A stretch of 14,019 nucleotides of DNA from an uncultured Alphaproteobacteria bacterium (GTDB lineage Bacteria > Pseudomonadota > Alphaproteobacteria > CALKHQ01): the NCBI GenBank assembly GCA_937988735.1, contig CALKHQ010000351.1:1-14019 (forward strand). Reading direction: 5' to 3'. The position numbers and the translations under genes are program-made. Numbering within the stretch: position 1 is the first letter of the stretch; each line of letters starts with the position of its first letter. Shown here piece after piece: positions 1 through 12,571 of this stretch. A model generated the notes under the pieces. That model worked only from the letters and a program-made list of their open reading frames with translations. It ran no database searches and was not told where the DNA came from.

Positions 1-1
1 G

Positions 2-961
2 GCGGATTTCGACATCGACGACTTCCTGCCCGGCGCGATCCGGCCCGAGACCGGCCAGGACGGCCTGCTCTACGGCATTCCGTGGACCGCGGAGGCGCTG
101 CTCACCGGCGCCGCGCGCTTCGACCTCGTCGCCGCGGAAGGCCTGGAGTTCCCCGACACGACCGACGACCTGGTCGCCGTGCTGCGCGCGGTGCACGGCA
201 AGGAAGGGGTCGCCGGATTCGTCGCCGACAACCACTACGGCTGGACCTTCGTCCCCTACCTGCAGGGCTTCGGCGGCAACGTATTCCGCGCCCCGCCGGA
301 TGACCTGTTCCCGACGCTGGACACGCCGGAAGCGGTGGCCGCGGCCGAGTACTACGGCAACCTGCTGCGCGAGTTCGGCCCGGACGGCGCGGTGACCTAC
401 GTGCCCGACCAGGTGGTGCAGTCGCTGAAGCTGGGTCGGGTCAACTTCACCGACATCGGCCAGATCTACCTGGCGCAGCTCGGCGACCCCGAGAGCAGCC
501 GCACCCTGAGCACCCTGCGGTTCGGGCTGGTGCCCAAGGGACCGGCGGGACGCTTCCCCGGCACCGCGGTCCACGCGCTCGGCATCCCGGCGGCGTCGGA
601 GAACAAGGAAGCGGCCTGGGCCTTCATCCAGTGGGCGCTGTCCAAGGAGACGACGCGCCGGGCGGTGCTGGCCGGATACGGCTCTCCGGCGCGGCGGTCC
701 GACATCGAGTCCGCCGAGTTCCGCCAGAAGCAGGTGATCAACGGCTCGGACCTGGCGCAGCTCTCGCTCGACTCGCTCGCGATCGCCGCCGAGACCGGGC
801 ACATGGCCTACCGCACCGTCTCGGTCTACCCGCAGGTGGACCAGCAGCTCAACAAGGCGATCGAGCTCATCGCCACCGGGCAGCTCTCGGCGCGCGAGGC
901 GATGACCCAGGCGCAGGAGGCGTCGATCGCCGAGCTGCGCCGCGCCGGCGTCTCGATCTGA
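2..961 (+). CDS. ABC sugar transporter, extracellular solute-binding protein (family 1), 5'-truncated
   Basis: The frame is open from the window edge to the TGA at 959-961, giving 319 residues with the signal peptide and N-terminal lobe start missing. Family features seen: the GLLYGIPWTAEA segment near the start, the FVPYLQGFGGNVF segment, DTPEAVAAAEYYGNLL, and a late GIPAASENKEAAWAFIQWAL block typical of the second lobe of maltose/polyol-type (family 1) binding proteins. Such proteins capture a sugar in the periplasm and deliver it to the membrane permeases. A MalF-like and a MalG-like permease follow on the same strand, with only a few bases before the first candidate permease start, so this is the importer's receptor. 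Substrate is unknown. A disaccharide such as trehalose or maltose would fit the downstream genes, but glycerol-phosphate or polyol specificity is not excluded. Confidence 0.88.
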   Translation, partial: ADFDIDDFLPGAIRPETGQDGLLYGIPWTAEALLTGAARFDLVAAEGLEFPDTTDDLVAVLRAVHGKEGVAGFVADNHYGWTFVPYLQGFGGNVFRAPPDDLFPTLDTPEAVAAAEYYGNLLREFGPDGAVTYVPDQVVQSLKLGRVNFTDIGQIYLAQLGDPESSRTLSTLRFGLVPKGPAGRFPGTAVHALGIPAASENKEAAWAFIQWALSKETTRRAVLAGYGSPARRSDIESAEFRQKQVINGSDLAQLSLDSLAIAAETGHMAYRTVSVYPQVDQQLNKAIELIATGQLSAREAMTQAQEASIAELRRAGVSI

Positions 962-967
962 CGGGCC

Positions 968-1012
968 ATGGCTCTGGCCGCCGGGATGAGCTGGGAGGCG
1001 CAGCGCCGCTGA
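968..1012 (+). other. Candidate original N-terminus of the MalF-type permease, closed by an in-frame TGA
   Basis: An ATG at 968, six bases after the binding-protein stop, opens a 14-codon frame (MALAAGMSWEAQRR) ending at TGA 1010-1012. The next codons in the same frame read AFLLGLSPS and run straight into the first membrane helix of the permease. A short cytoplasmic leader ending in arginines before the first helix is the normal start of this permease family. CGA to TGA is a single C-to-T change, so the stop could be a nonsense mutation or a base error. Alternatively, translation really begins at the TTG at 1028 and this is only a short leader frame. No good Shine-Dalgarno sequence is seen for either start. 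Confidence 0.5.
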
Positions 1013-1027
1013 GCCTTCCTGCTCGGC

Positions 1028-1873
1028 TTGTCGCCGTCGCTGCTGGTGCTGCTGGCGATCACGCTGGTCCCGGCGGCGGCCCTGGTGGTGGCGAGCCTGA
1101 CGCCCCTGTCCCTGGTCGACCCCGTCGGTACCTTCCACTTCGACGACCCGCTGGGGAACTACCGCGAGCTCGCGCGCGACCAGCGCTTCCTCGACTCGCT
1201 GTGGACGCAGGGCAAGCTGTCGGTGGCAAGCGTCGCGCTCCAGCTGGGGGTCGGGCTGGGGCTCGCGCTGCTGCTGAACGGCGAGTCCCGCATCCTGTCG
1301 GCGGCGCGGTCGCTGTTCCTGGTGCCGATGGTGCTGCCGCCGATCGTGGTCGCGCTGATCTGGAAGATCCTCTACTCGCCGGACGTGAGCCCGCTGCACC
1401 GCGGGCTGGACGGGATCGGCCTGCCGGTCCGGTCGCTGCTCGCCAACCCCGACACGGCGCTGTGGGCGATCGCCGCCGCCGACACCTGGCAGTGGTTCCC
1501 CTTCACCATGCTGATGGTGCTGGCGGCGCTGCAGTCGATGCCGAACGACCCCGTCGAGGCGGCGAGCCTGGATGGCGCCAACCGCTGGCAGCTCTTCCGC
1601 TACGTGATCTTTCCTTACATCCGGCCGGTACTGGTGGTTTGCGGCATGTTCCGGCTGATCGACAGCTTCAAGGCCTTCCCGCTGATCTACGTGCTCACCA
1701 ACGGCGGACCCGGCACGGTGACCGAGGTCACCAACTATTACGGCTTCATCCAGGCCTTCAACTTCTCCTACTGGGGCTATGCCAGCGCCATCGCCACCGT
1801 GATCCTGGCCGGCGTCTTCATCATGAGCTGGCTGGTCGGCAAGCTGGGGTGGAACAGCCATGAGCGAGGCTAG
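1028..1873 (+). CDS. ABC sugar transporter permease, MalF/UgpA type (N-terminus uncertain)
   Basis: Inner-membrane subunit of a carbohydrate importer, about 281 residues from a TTG start. Hydrophobic helices start at once (SPSLLVLLAITLVPAAALVV) and recur through the protein. The cytoplasmic coupling loop that contacts the ATPase is present at about residues 177-198: EAASLDGANRWQLF followed by FPYIRP, matching the EAA...G...P consensus. The TTG is the first usable start after an in-frame TGA at 1010-1012. It lacks a ribosome-binding site, whereas an ATG at 968 in the same frame gives a more natural N-terminus. The gene may therefore be intact with a TTG start, or a nonsense-disrupted copy of a protein of about 301 residues. 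It overlaps the next permease by 14 bases. The function call is firm; the substrate and the intactness of the 5' end are not. Confidence 0.82.
   Translation: MSPSLLVLLAITLVPAAALVVASLTPLSLVDPVGTFHFDDPLGNYRELARDQRFLDSLWTQGKLSVASVALQLGVGLGLALLLNGESRILSAARSLFLVPMVLPPIVVALIWKILYSPDVSPLHRGLDGIGLPVRSLLANPDTALWAIAAADTWQWFPFTMLMVLAALQSMPNDPVEAASLDGANRWQLFRYVIFPYIRPVLVVCGMFRLIDSFKAFPLIYVLTNGGPGTVTEVTNYYGFIQAFNFSYWGYASAIATVILAGVFIMSWLVGKLGWNSHERG
1846..1853 (+). promoter_or_regulatory. Ribosome-binding site for the second permease
   Basis: The purine-rich GGGGTGGA lies 6 bases before the ATG at 1860. It supports that start even though the encoded leader is unusually long. It sits inside the end of the upstream permease gene. 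Confidence 0.45.
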
Positions 1874-2849
1874 TGCAGTCGCCGGCAAGGCCGGCTCTCC
1901 CGACGTCATTGCGCGACCCGTCCGCCGTTCCGTCACGCGCGCCGGACCGGCACGCCCGCTCGGGCGTCGCGAGGATGATCGGGGCGGCGCGACGGCCCCC
2001 CGTCTCGTCCTGGCCGGACGCCGGAACGGGGAGGATGCGGTCGCCTGGCTGCGGCAGCGACTGCGGCCGGCCGCGGCGGTCTTCCTGCTGCTGGTCTCGC
2101 TGTTCCCATTCCTGTGGCTCGCGCAGCTCGCCTTCCGGCCGTCCACGGACATCTTCTCCGAGGAGCTGCTGTTCGTGCCGACGCTCGACGGCTTCGCCAG
2201 CCTGCTGCAGGGGAACTTCGTCCGGTCGTTCTGGAACAGCCTGCTGACCAGCACGCTGTCCACCCTGTTCTCGCTGCTGATCGGCGTGCCGGCCGCCTAT
2301 GTGCTCAGCCGCTGGCAGTTCAGGGGCAGGCGGCACGTGGCGCTGTGGATCCTGGTCACCCGGATGGCGCCGCCGATCGCCTTCACCATCCCGTTCTTCC
2401 TCGCCTATCGCTGGCTGGGGCTGCAGGACACGGTGGCGGGGCTGGTCATCGTCTACCTCACCTTCAACCTCGCCATCGTGATCTGGCTGATGCAGACCTT
2501 CTTCGAGGCCATCCCGGTGGCGCTGGAGGAGGCGGCCTGGATCGACGGCGGTGGCGTCTGGCAGAGCTTCTGGCGGATCACGCTCCCGCTGTCCGCACCG
2601 GGCCTGACCGCGACCGCGGTGCTCTGCTTCATCTTCTCCTGGAACGACTTCTTCTACGCGCTGATCCTGACCCGCACCAACGCCATCACCGCCCCGGTCG
2701 CCATCGTCAACTTCCTGCAGTACGAGGGGTGGGAGTGGGCGAAGATCGCGGCCGGCGGCACGCTGGTGACGCTGCCGGTGCTGATCTTCGCGGTGCTGGT
2801 CCGCACCTGGCTGGTGCGCGGGCTCGCCGCCGGCGGTCTCAAGGACTGA
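1860..2849 (+). CDS. ABC sugar transporter permease, MalG/UgpE type, with long N-terminal extension
   Basis: Second membrane subunit of the importer, 329 residues; the family is usually about 270-290. The first helix is at about residues 71-92 (AAAVFLLLVSLFPFLWLAQLAF). The coupling loop EAAWIDGGGVWQSF...LPLSAPG starts at residue 224 and matches the EAA consensus that docks on the ATPase. The C-terminal helices are complete. The first 70 or so residues are rich in Arg, Pro and Ala, contain no in-frame ATG, GTG or TTG after the first codon, and use noticeably more A/T-ending codons (gct, agt, gca, tct, att, cga, cgt, gga) than the rest of the gene. This stretch looks like an atypical extension, or like non-coding DNA that happens to be open. 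The ATG overlaps the preceding gene by 14 bases, suggesting coupled translation. No ATPase gene follows. Confidence 0.85.
   Translation: MSEASAVAGKAGSPDVIARPVRRSVTRAGPARPLGRREDDRGGATAPRLVLAGRRNGEDAVAWLRQRLRPAAAVFLLLVSLFPFLWLAQLAFRPSTDIFSEELLFVPTLDGFASLLQGNFVRSFWNSLLTSTLSTLFSLLIGVPAAYVLSRWQFRGRRHVALWILVTRMAPPIAFTIPFFLAYRWLGLQDTVAGLVIVYLTFNLAIVIWLMQTFFEAIPVALEEAAWIDGGGVWQSFWRITLPLSAPGLTATAVLCFIFSWNDFFYALILTRTNAITAPVAIVNFLQYEGWEWAKIAAGGTLVTLPVLIFAVLVRTWLVRGLAAGGLKD
1881..1895. repeat. Small hairpin-forming repeat inside the permease leader
   Basis: GCCGGC, AAG, GCCGGC: two self-complementary 6-base arms with a 3-base loop. It lies just after the stop of the first permease, within the atypical leader of the second. 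It could form an RNA stem there, but such words are common in GC-rich genomes. Confidence 0.3.
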
Positions 2850-2851
2850 CC

Positions 2852-2875
2852 CGGCGGAGGCGCGCGCCTCCGCCG
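2852..2875. terminator. Perfect 24-base palindrome after the permease genes, likely terminator or attenuator
   Basis: The 12-base arm CGGCGGAGGCGC is followed directly by its exact reverse complement. It begins two bases after the permease stop codon and is followed by TTGCT, a very short T stretch. As RNA it would fold into a stem of about 10 G/C-rich pairs with a 4-base loop. The position fits transcription termination or attenuation between the transporter genes and glgE. The weak T tract means it could equally be an mRNA 3'-end stabiliser or a palindromic protein-binding site. Confidence 0.5.
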
Positions 2876-2973
2876 TTGCTGGCCGCCGCCCGGGACATCG
2901 CCTGGCGTCCGCCCGGCCTTGCTGGCCCGGCGCCGCAACCTAGCTGGTTCCCGTGTCGGAACGGGGATCGGGC

Positions 2974-8314
<5,341 letters not shown>

Positions 8315-8318
<4 letters not shown>

Positions 8319-10513
8319 CTCCGGATTCGCCGGGCTCCGAGGACGCCGGTCTGCTGCCGCGGGACGTGATCCAGGCGATCGTGGACGGACGGATCGGCGA
8401 TCCCTTCCGCTGGCTGGGAATGCACGAGACCGGGGCGGGCGTGCGGGTCGCGGCCTTCGACCCCGGCGCGGCGGAGGTGCGCGTGCTCGACATGGACGGC
8501 ACGCCCGTGGCGCCGCTGGAGCGGATTCACCCCGCCGGCGTCTTTGCCGGCCTGGTGCCGGGGCGGCGGCAGCGGTTCCCCTACCGGCTCGCGTTCCAGG
8601 GCGACGGCCGGGAATGGGGCGGCCCGGACCCGTACAGCTTTCCGCCGGTACTGGGCGAGCTCGACATCCACCTCATCGCCGAAGGCCGCCACCGGGAGCT
8701 CTACCGGCGGCTCGGCGCGCACCCCATGACCATCTGCGGCGTCGAGGGCACCGCCTTCGCGGTCTGGGCGCCCAACGCCCGCCGGGTAAGCGTGGTCGGC
8801 GACTTCAACTTCTGGGACGGTCGCCGCCATCCGATGCGGCTCATCTACGGCGCGGGCGTGTGGGAGATCTTCCTGCCCGGCATCGGCGTCGGCGCCCGCT
8901 ACAAGTTCGAGATCCTCGGTGCGCAGGGCGACCTGCAGCCGCAGAAGGCCGATCCGCTGGCGCTGCGCCAGGAGCATCCGCCGGCAACCGCCTCGATCGT
9001 CCGTCGCCTGCCGGACCCGCCGGAGCAGCAGGAGCGGCCATCCATCGACCCCCGAGCAGCCCCGATCTCCATCTACGAGGTTCACCTCGGCTCGTGGCGC
9101 CGGGCCGACGGCAACCGGATGCTGACCTACGAGGAGTTCGCCAGCCAGCTCGTCGGCTACGCCACCGACATGGGGTTCACCCACATCGAGTTCCTGCCGG
9201 TGGCGGAGCATCCGTTCTCGGGCTCGTGGGGGTACCAGCCGATCGGCCTGTTCGCGCCGACGGCTCGTTTCGGCGAGCCGGAAGGATTCCAGAGGCTGGT
9301 CCGCGCCTGCCACGACGCCGGGCTCGGCGTCATCATCGACTGGGTGCCGGCGCACTTCCCCTCGGACGGCTACGGCCTCGTCTACTTCGACGGCACCCAC
9401 CTGTACGAACACGCGGACCCGCGGCTCGGCTTCCACCGCGACTGGAACACGCTGATCTACAACTTCGGCCGGCGGGAGGTGAGGAACTTCCTCACCGCCA
9501 ACGCCCTGTTCTGGCTGGAGCGCTACGGGGTGGACGGGCTCCGCGTCGATGCGGTCGCCTCGATGCTCTACCTCGACTATTCCCGCCAGCCCGGCGAGTG
9601 GATCCCCAACATCCATGGCGGCCGCGAAAACCTGGAGGCGATCGAACTGATCCGCGAGGTCAACCGTCTGGTGCAGGAGCGCTGCCCGGGCCGGCTGACG
9701 ATCGCCGAGGAATCGACCGCCTGGCCGGGGGTCAGCCGGCCGGTGGAGGACGGCGGCCTCGGCTTCAGCTTCAAGTGGAACATGGGCTGGATGCACGACA
9801 CGCTGGAGTACATGCGGAAGGATCCGGTGTACCGGCGGCACCATCACCACCAGATGACGTTCGGCATCCACTACGCCTTCTCGGAGAACTTCGTCCTCCC
9901 GCTGAGCCACGACGAGGTCGTGCACGGCAAGGGATCGCTGCTGGGCAAGATGCCGGGCGACCGCTGGCAGAAGTTCGCCAACCTGCGCGCCTATTTCGGC
10001 TTCATGTGGACCCACCCCGGCAAGAAGCTGCTGTTCATGGGGGGCGAGTTCGGCCAGGAGCGGGAGTGGAACCATGACCGGTCGCTCGACTGGCACCTGC
10101 TCGCGAGCCCGGAGCATGCAGGCCTGCAGCGGCTGGTCCGAGACCTCAACCACTACTACCGGCAGCAGCCGGCGCTGCACGAGCTGGACTGCGACCCCGC
10201 CGGCTTCGCCTGGATCGAGGGCGGGGACAGCGGGAACAGCGTCTTTTCCTTCGAGCGGCGCAGCGCGGGCGGCCAGGTCGTGGTCGTGGTGTGCAACATG
10301 ACGCCGGTGGTCCGGCAGGACTACGGCATCGGCGTGCCGCGCGCTGGCGTCTGGCGCGAGCGGATCAACACCGACGCGAGCGCCTATGGCGGGGCCAACA
10401 TCGGCAACGGCGGCATCCTCCATGCGGAGGCAACGCCGATGCACGGGCGGCCGGCGTCGCTGCGCCTCACGCTGCCGCCGCTGGCGACCCTGGTGCTGGA
10501 GCCCGAAGGCTGA
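8315..10513 (+). CDS. glgB: 1,4-alpha-glucan branching enzyme (GlgB, GH13_9)
   Basis: Cleaves alpha-1,4 chains and re-attaches them as alpha-1,6 branches, turning the linear GlgE product into branched glucan in the cytoplasm. It has 732 residues, like full-length two-module bacterial GlgB (E. coli 728). Order: an N1 domain at about 10-105, a CBM48 domain at about 128-215 (FAVWAPNARRVSVVGDFNFW), the GH13 barrel from about residue 251 (ISIYEVHLGSWRR), then a C-terminal beta domain. Catalytic residues are nucleophile D412 (GLRVDAVASMLYLDYSR), acid E465 (IAEESTAWPGVS) and D533 (LSHDEVVHGKGS), each exactly 7 beyond E. coli D405/E458/D526. The GTG start overlaps the treS-mak stop (GTGA) and has a good ribosome-binding site 8 bases upstream. 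It is the last gene of the glgE-treS/mak-glgB set. No glgX, glgP, glgA or glgC is in the window. Confidence 0.96.
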
Positions 10514-10523
10514 CGCGCCGCGC

Positions 10524-11381
10524 CTACTCCGCCGCCCGCGCCGGCGGCGCGAGCCGGTAGAGTTCCGGCCGGCGCTGGCGCGCAAGGTCCCATCGCCGCC
10601 GCACGGTCTCCACCAGCGACAGGTCCAGCACCGTCTGGACCACCCCCTCCTCGTCGCTCGCCTGGGCAGTGACGACGCCCCACGGGTCCACCGTCATCGA
10701 GCGACCGCAGAAGGCAACGCCGCTGGCCGGCTCGGTGCCGACCTGGCCGCTCGCGATCATCCAGAGCTGGTTATCCGCCGCCCGCGCCCGGAGCAGGAAC
10801 TCCCAGTGGTCGATGCGCGGGCTGAGGAAGGCGGACACGCAGATGACGGCACGGCATCCGTCGAGGGCGAGCGTGCGGTAGATCTCGGCGAAGCGGAGAT
10901 CGACGCAGATGGTGAGCCCGATCCGCCCGAACGGCGTGTCGAAGGCCATCAGCCGGTCGCCCGGCGACACGCGGCGGGATTCGACGATGCCGGGCGGTAT
11001 GTCGACCCGGTCCGGCACGTCGAACAGGTGCGTCTTGCGATAGATGCCGAGGATCGCGCCGTCGGGGCCGATGAAGGGCGCCGCGTTGTGGAAGCGGTCG
11101 CCGGCCCGCTCGTACCACGAGCCGGTGATGTAGAGCCCATGGCGGCGGGCGCGGGCGGCGAGCGCGTCGGAGGTGGGGCCGGGGATCGGCTCGGCGAGCT
11201 CCGCGCGCCAGCGGGTGTCGTCGGCGTAGCCGAGGCCGGTGAACAGCTCCGGCAGCACGACCAGCCGGGCGCCGCCCGCCGCCGCGCGGTCGATGAGCGC
11301 CAGCGCCCGCTCCAGGTTGCCAGCCCTGTCGCAGTCGCGGGCAAGGAACTGCACGATGGCCACCGGCAGCGCGCTTTCCAT
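10524..11381 (-). CDS. Carbon-nitrogen hydrolase (nitrilase superfamily, Nit/omega-amidase-like)
   Basis: Putative cytoplasmic amidase of 285 residues. The Glu-Lys-Cys triad of the superfamily is complete: E45 (VVLPELF), K116 (IYRKTHLFD) and C159 (LTICVDLRFAEIYR). HNAAPFIGPDGAILGIYRK and the tail LVETVRRRWDLARQRRPELY resemble the Nit/omega-amidase branch, which deaminates small omega-amides. The exact substrate is not readable from sequence. Two ATGs lie in frame, at 11387 and 11381. The strong AGGAGGG abuts the first but sits 6 bases from the second, so 11381 is chosen. The gene converges on glgB with a 10-base gap and has its own upstream region, so it is unlikely to belong to the glucan operon. 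Confidence 0.9.
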   Translation of the reverse strand: MESALPVAIVQFLARDCDRAGNLERALALIDRAAAGGARLVVLPELFTGLGYADDTRWRAELAEPIPGPTSDALAARARRHGLYITGSWYERAGDRFHNAAPFIGPDGAILGIYRKTHLFDVPDRVDIPPGIVESRRVSPGDRLMAFDTPFGRIGLTICVDLRFAEIYRTLALDGCRAVICVSAFLSPRIDHWEFLLRARAADNQLWMIASGQVGTEPASGVAFCGRSMTVDPWGVVTAQASDEEGVVQTVLDLSLVETVRRRWDLARQRRPELYRLAPPARAAE

Positions 11382-11387
11382 ACGCAT

Positions 11388-11394
11388 CCCTCCT
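11388..11394 (-). promoter_or_regulatory. Strong ribosome-binding site deciding the hydrolase start
   Basis: Read on the - strand this is AGGAGGG, the best Shine-Dalgarno match in the window. It ends immediately before an ATG (11387) but 6 bases before the next in-frame ATG (11381), which favours the second. Confidence 0.65.
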
Positions 11395-11409
11395 GATCGT
11401 GGGCCGTCA

Positions 11410-11427
11410 TGTTAACCCATTGTTGAC
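11410..11427. promoter_or_regulatory. Direct repeat TGTTAAC / TGTTGAC in the divergent intergenic region, candidate operator
   Basis: Two 7-base copies with one mismatch start 11 bases apart, about one helical turn. They lie in the roughly 110-base region between the hydrolase (-) and the small helical protein (+). This is one of the few A/T-containing islands here. The position suits a regulator site or a promoter for either gene, and TTGACC at 11423-11428 resembles a -35 box. No clear -10 partner was seen, so this is tentative. Confidence 0.25.
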
Positions 11428-11500
11428 CGGCGGCGGGACAGGCTTTCCCGTCGCGGAGCAGCCCTGCCCCCCGCACGGTTCCAGCAGCAGGTGGTGCGCA

Positions 11501-11779
11501 ATGTCGGCCCTGGTTCAGCTCAAGAGCGTGATCGACGCCAGCCTCGGCGACCTCCTGCCCGGCAGCGACCCTGCCGCCATGGCGAAGCGGATGCTGGAGG
11601 AGGCGTGCAAGATCGGCCGGATGGCGCTCGAGGTGGCGGAAGAGATCGCCAGCGACCCGACGATCGGCCCGGCGGAGGCGGCGCGCCAGGCGGCCCTGCT
11701 GTCGGAGGAGACGGCGAACGCCGCCGCGAGGCTGGAGACGCGGCTGTCGCTGGCCCGCGCCATGCAGCACACCGCCTGA
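11501..11779 (+). CDS. Small alanine-rich helical protein, function unknown
   Basis: I do not recognise this 92-residue protein. It starts MSALVQLKSVIDASLGDLLPG and is then almost entirely predicted helix, with Ala, Glu and Arg repeats (KRMLEEACKIGRMALEVAEEIA, EAARQAALLSEETANAAARLETRLSLARAM). It has no signal peptide, membrane segment, cysteine pair or obvious nucleic-acid motif. The heptad-like spacing suggests a helical bundle or oligomer. AGGTGG (11489-11494) lies 6 bases before the ATG, which is why this start is preferred to the open extension further upstream. G/C-ending codons dominate, as in neighbouring real genes. It is divergent from the hydrolase and upstream of the FAH-family gene, with 94 bases between. 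Confidence 0.6.
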   Translation: MSALVQLKSVIDASLGDLLPGSDPAAMAKRMLEEACKIGRMALEVAEEIASDPTIGPAEAARQAALLSEETANAAARLETRLSLARAMQHTA

Positions 11780-11815
11780 TCCGCCCCCGCGCCCGCGAAA
11801 GCGCGCCGCAGAGGC

Positions 11816-11843
11816 TTGCCGGCCCGGACCCCCCGACGCTAAT
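11816..11843 (+). promoter_or_regulatory. Possible sigma-70-type promoter for the FAH-family/xthA pair
   Basis: TTGCCG (11816-11821) and GCTAAT (11838-11843) are separated by 16 bases. Each matches 4 of 6 consensus positions. They lie in the 94-base gap before the ATG at 11874, and transcription would begin about 20-25 bases upstream of the gene. It is plausible but weak, since such matches also occur by chance. Confidence 0.3.
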
Positions 11844-11873
11844 CAGGGTCCCTCACAGCGCCGCGAGCCAGTC

Positions 11874-12566
11874 ATGAGCCCAGCCTATCTGTTCGCGCCC
11901 GCCCCGCAGCCCAGCGTCGCGGTGCAGGGCCAGAGCGCCCGCTTCCCCGTCCGCCGCATCTACTGCGTCGGCCGCAACTATTCCGACCATGCCCGCGAGA
12001 TGGGCTACGATCCGCGGTCGGAGGTGCCGTTCTTCTTCGACAAGCCGGCGGACGCGCTGGTCGCCGACGGCGGCATCGTTCCCTACCCCACCGGCACCGC
12101 CAACCTGCATCACGAGGTCGAGCTGGTGCTGGCCATCGGCGCCGGCGGCCGCGACATCGTGCCGGAGCAGGCGCAGACCCACATCCTCGGCTACGCCGTC
12201 GGCATCGACATGACCCGGCGGGACGTGCAGGCCGCGGCGAAGCAGGCGGGCAAGCCGTGGACGATGGCGAAGGGCTTCGACTACAGCGCCCCGGTGGGCG
12301 CGATCGCGCTCGCTGCCGACATCGGCCACCCGCGGCAGGGTCGCATCACGCTCTCGGTCAGCGGCAGCGTCCGCCAGGACGCCGACATCGCCGAGATGAC
12401 CTGGTCACCGGACGAGATCGTCGCCGCGCTGTCGCGGGAGATCGTGCTGGCACCGGGCGACCTGATCTTCACCGGCACGCCCGCCGGGGTCGGACCGGTG
12501 GCGCCCGGCGACACGCTGGAAGCGGAAATCGCCGGCATCGGCCGGCTGGCGGTGAGCATCGGCTGA
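11874..12566 (+). CDS. Fumarylacetoacetate hydrolase family protein, fumarylpyruvate hydrolase-like
   Basis: Metal-dependent C-C bond hydrolase or decarboxylase of the FAH fold, 230 residues, a normal single-domain length. IYCVGRNYSDHAREMG, PFFFDKPADALV, NLHHEVELVLAIG, GYAVGIDMTRRD, KGFDYSAP and LIFTGTPAGVG are all present. Metal ligands by family comparison are E81 and E83 (HHEVEL) and D112 (GIDMTRRD); the 29-residue gap from E83 to D112 matches the human FAHD1 spacing. The sequence looks closest to fumarylpyruvate hydrolase of the gentisate pathway (NagK-like). Without other gentisate genes here, a general acylpyruvate hydrolase or oxaloacetate decarboxylase role is also possible. The ATG at 11874 has no strong ribosome-binding site. 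xthA follows 5 bases after the stop. Confidence 0.92.
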   Translation: MSPAYLFAPAPQPSVAVQGQSARFPVRRIYCVGRNYSDHAREMGYDPRSEVPFFFDKPADALVADGGIVPYPTGTANLHHEVELVLAIGAGGRDIVPEQAQTHILGYAVGIDMTRRDVQAAAKQAGKPWTMAKGFDYSAPVGAIALAADIGHPRQGRITLSVSGSVRQDADIAEMTWSPDEIVAALSREIVLAPGDLIFTGTPAGVGPVAPGDTLEAEIAGIGRLAVSIG

Positions 12567-12571
12567 TCCTG

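Noticed and set aside
631..1863. 410-codon frame overlapping the binding protein and first permease
   Set aside because: Arg/Ala/Gly/Pro-rich shadow frame. The true frames show clear transporter motifs and membrane helices.
9839..9850. Run of four histidines (H509-H512) in GlgB
   Set aside because: Branching enzymes normally have a His-His-containing segment at this place before the TFG/TFS motif, so this is ordinary variation and not a tag or metal site.
10530..10549. 7-base-pair stem with 6-base loop just past the glgB stop
   Set aside because: It lies inside the last codons of the convergent hydrolase and has no T tract. Short G/C stems like this are expected by chance here, so I do not call a terminator.
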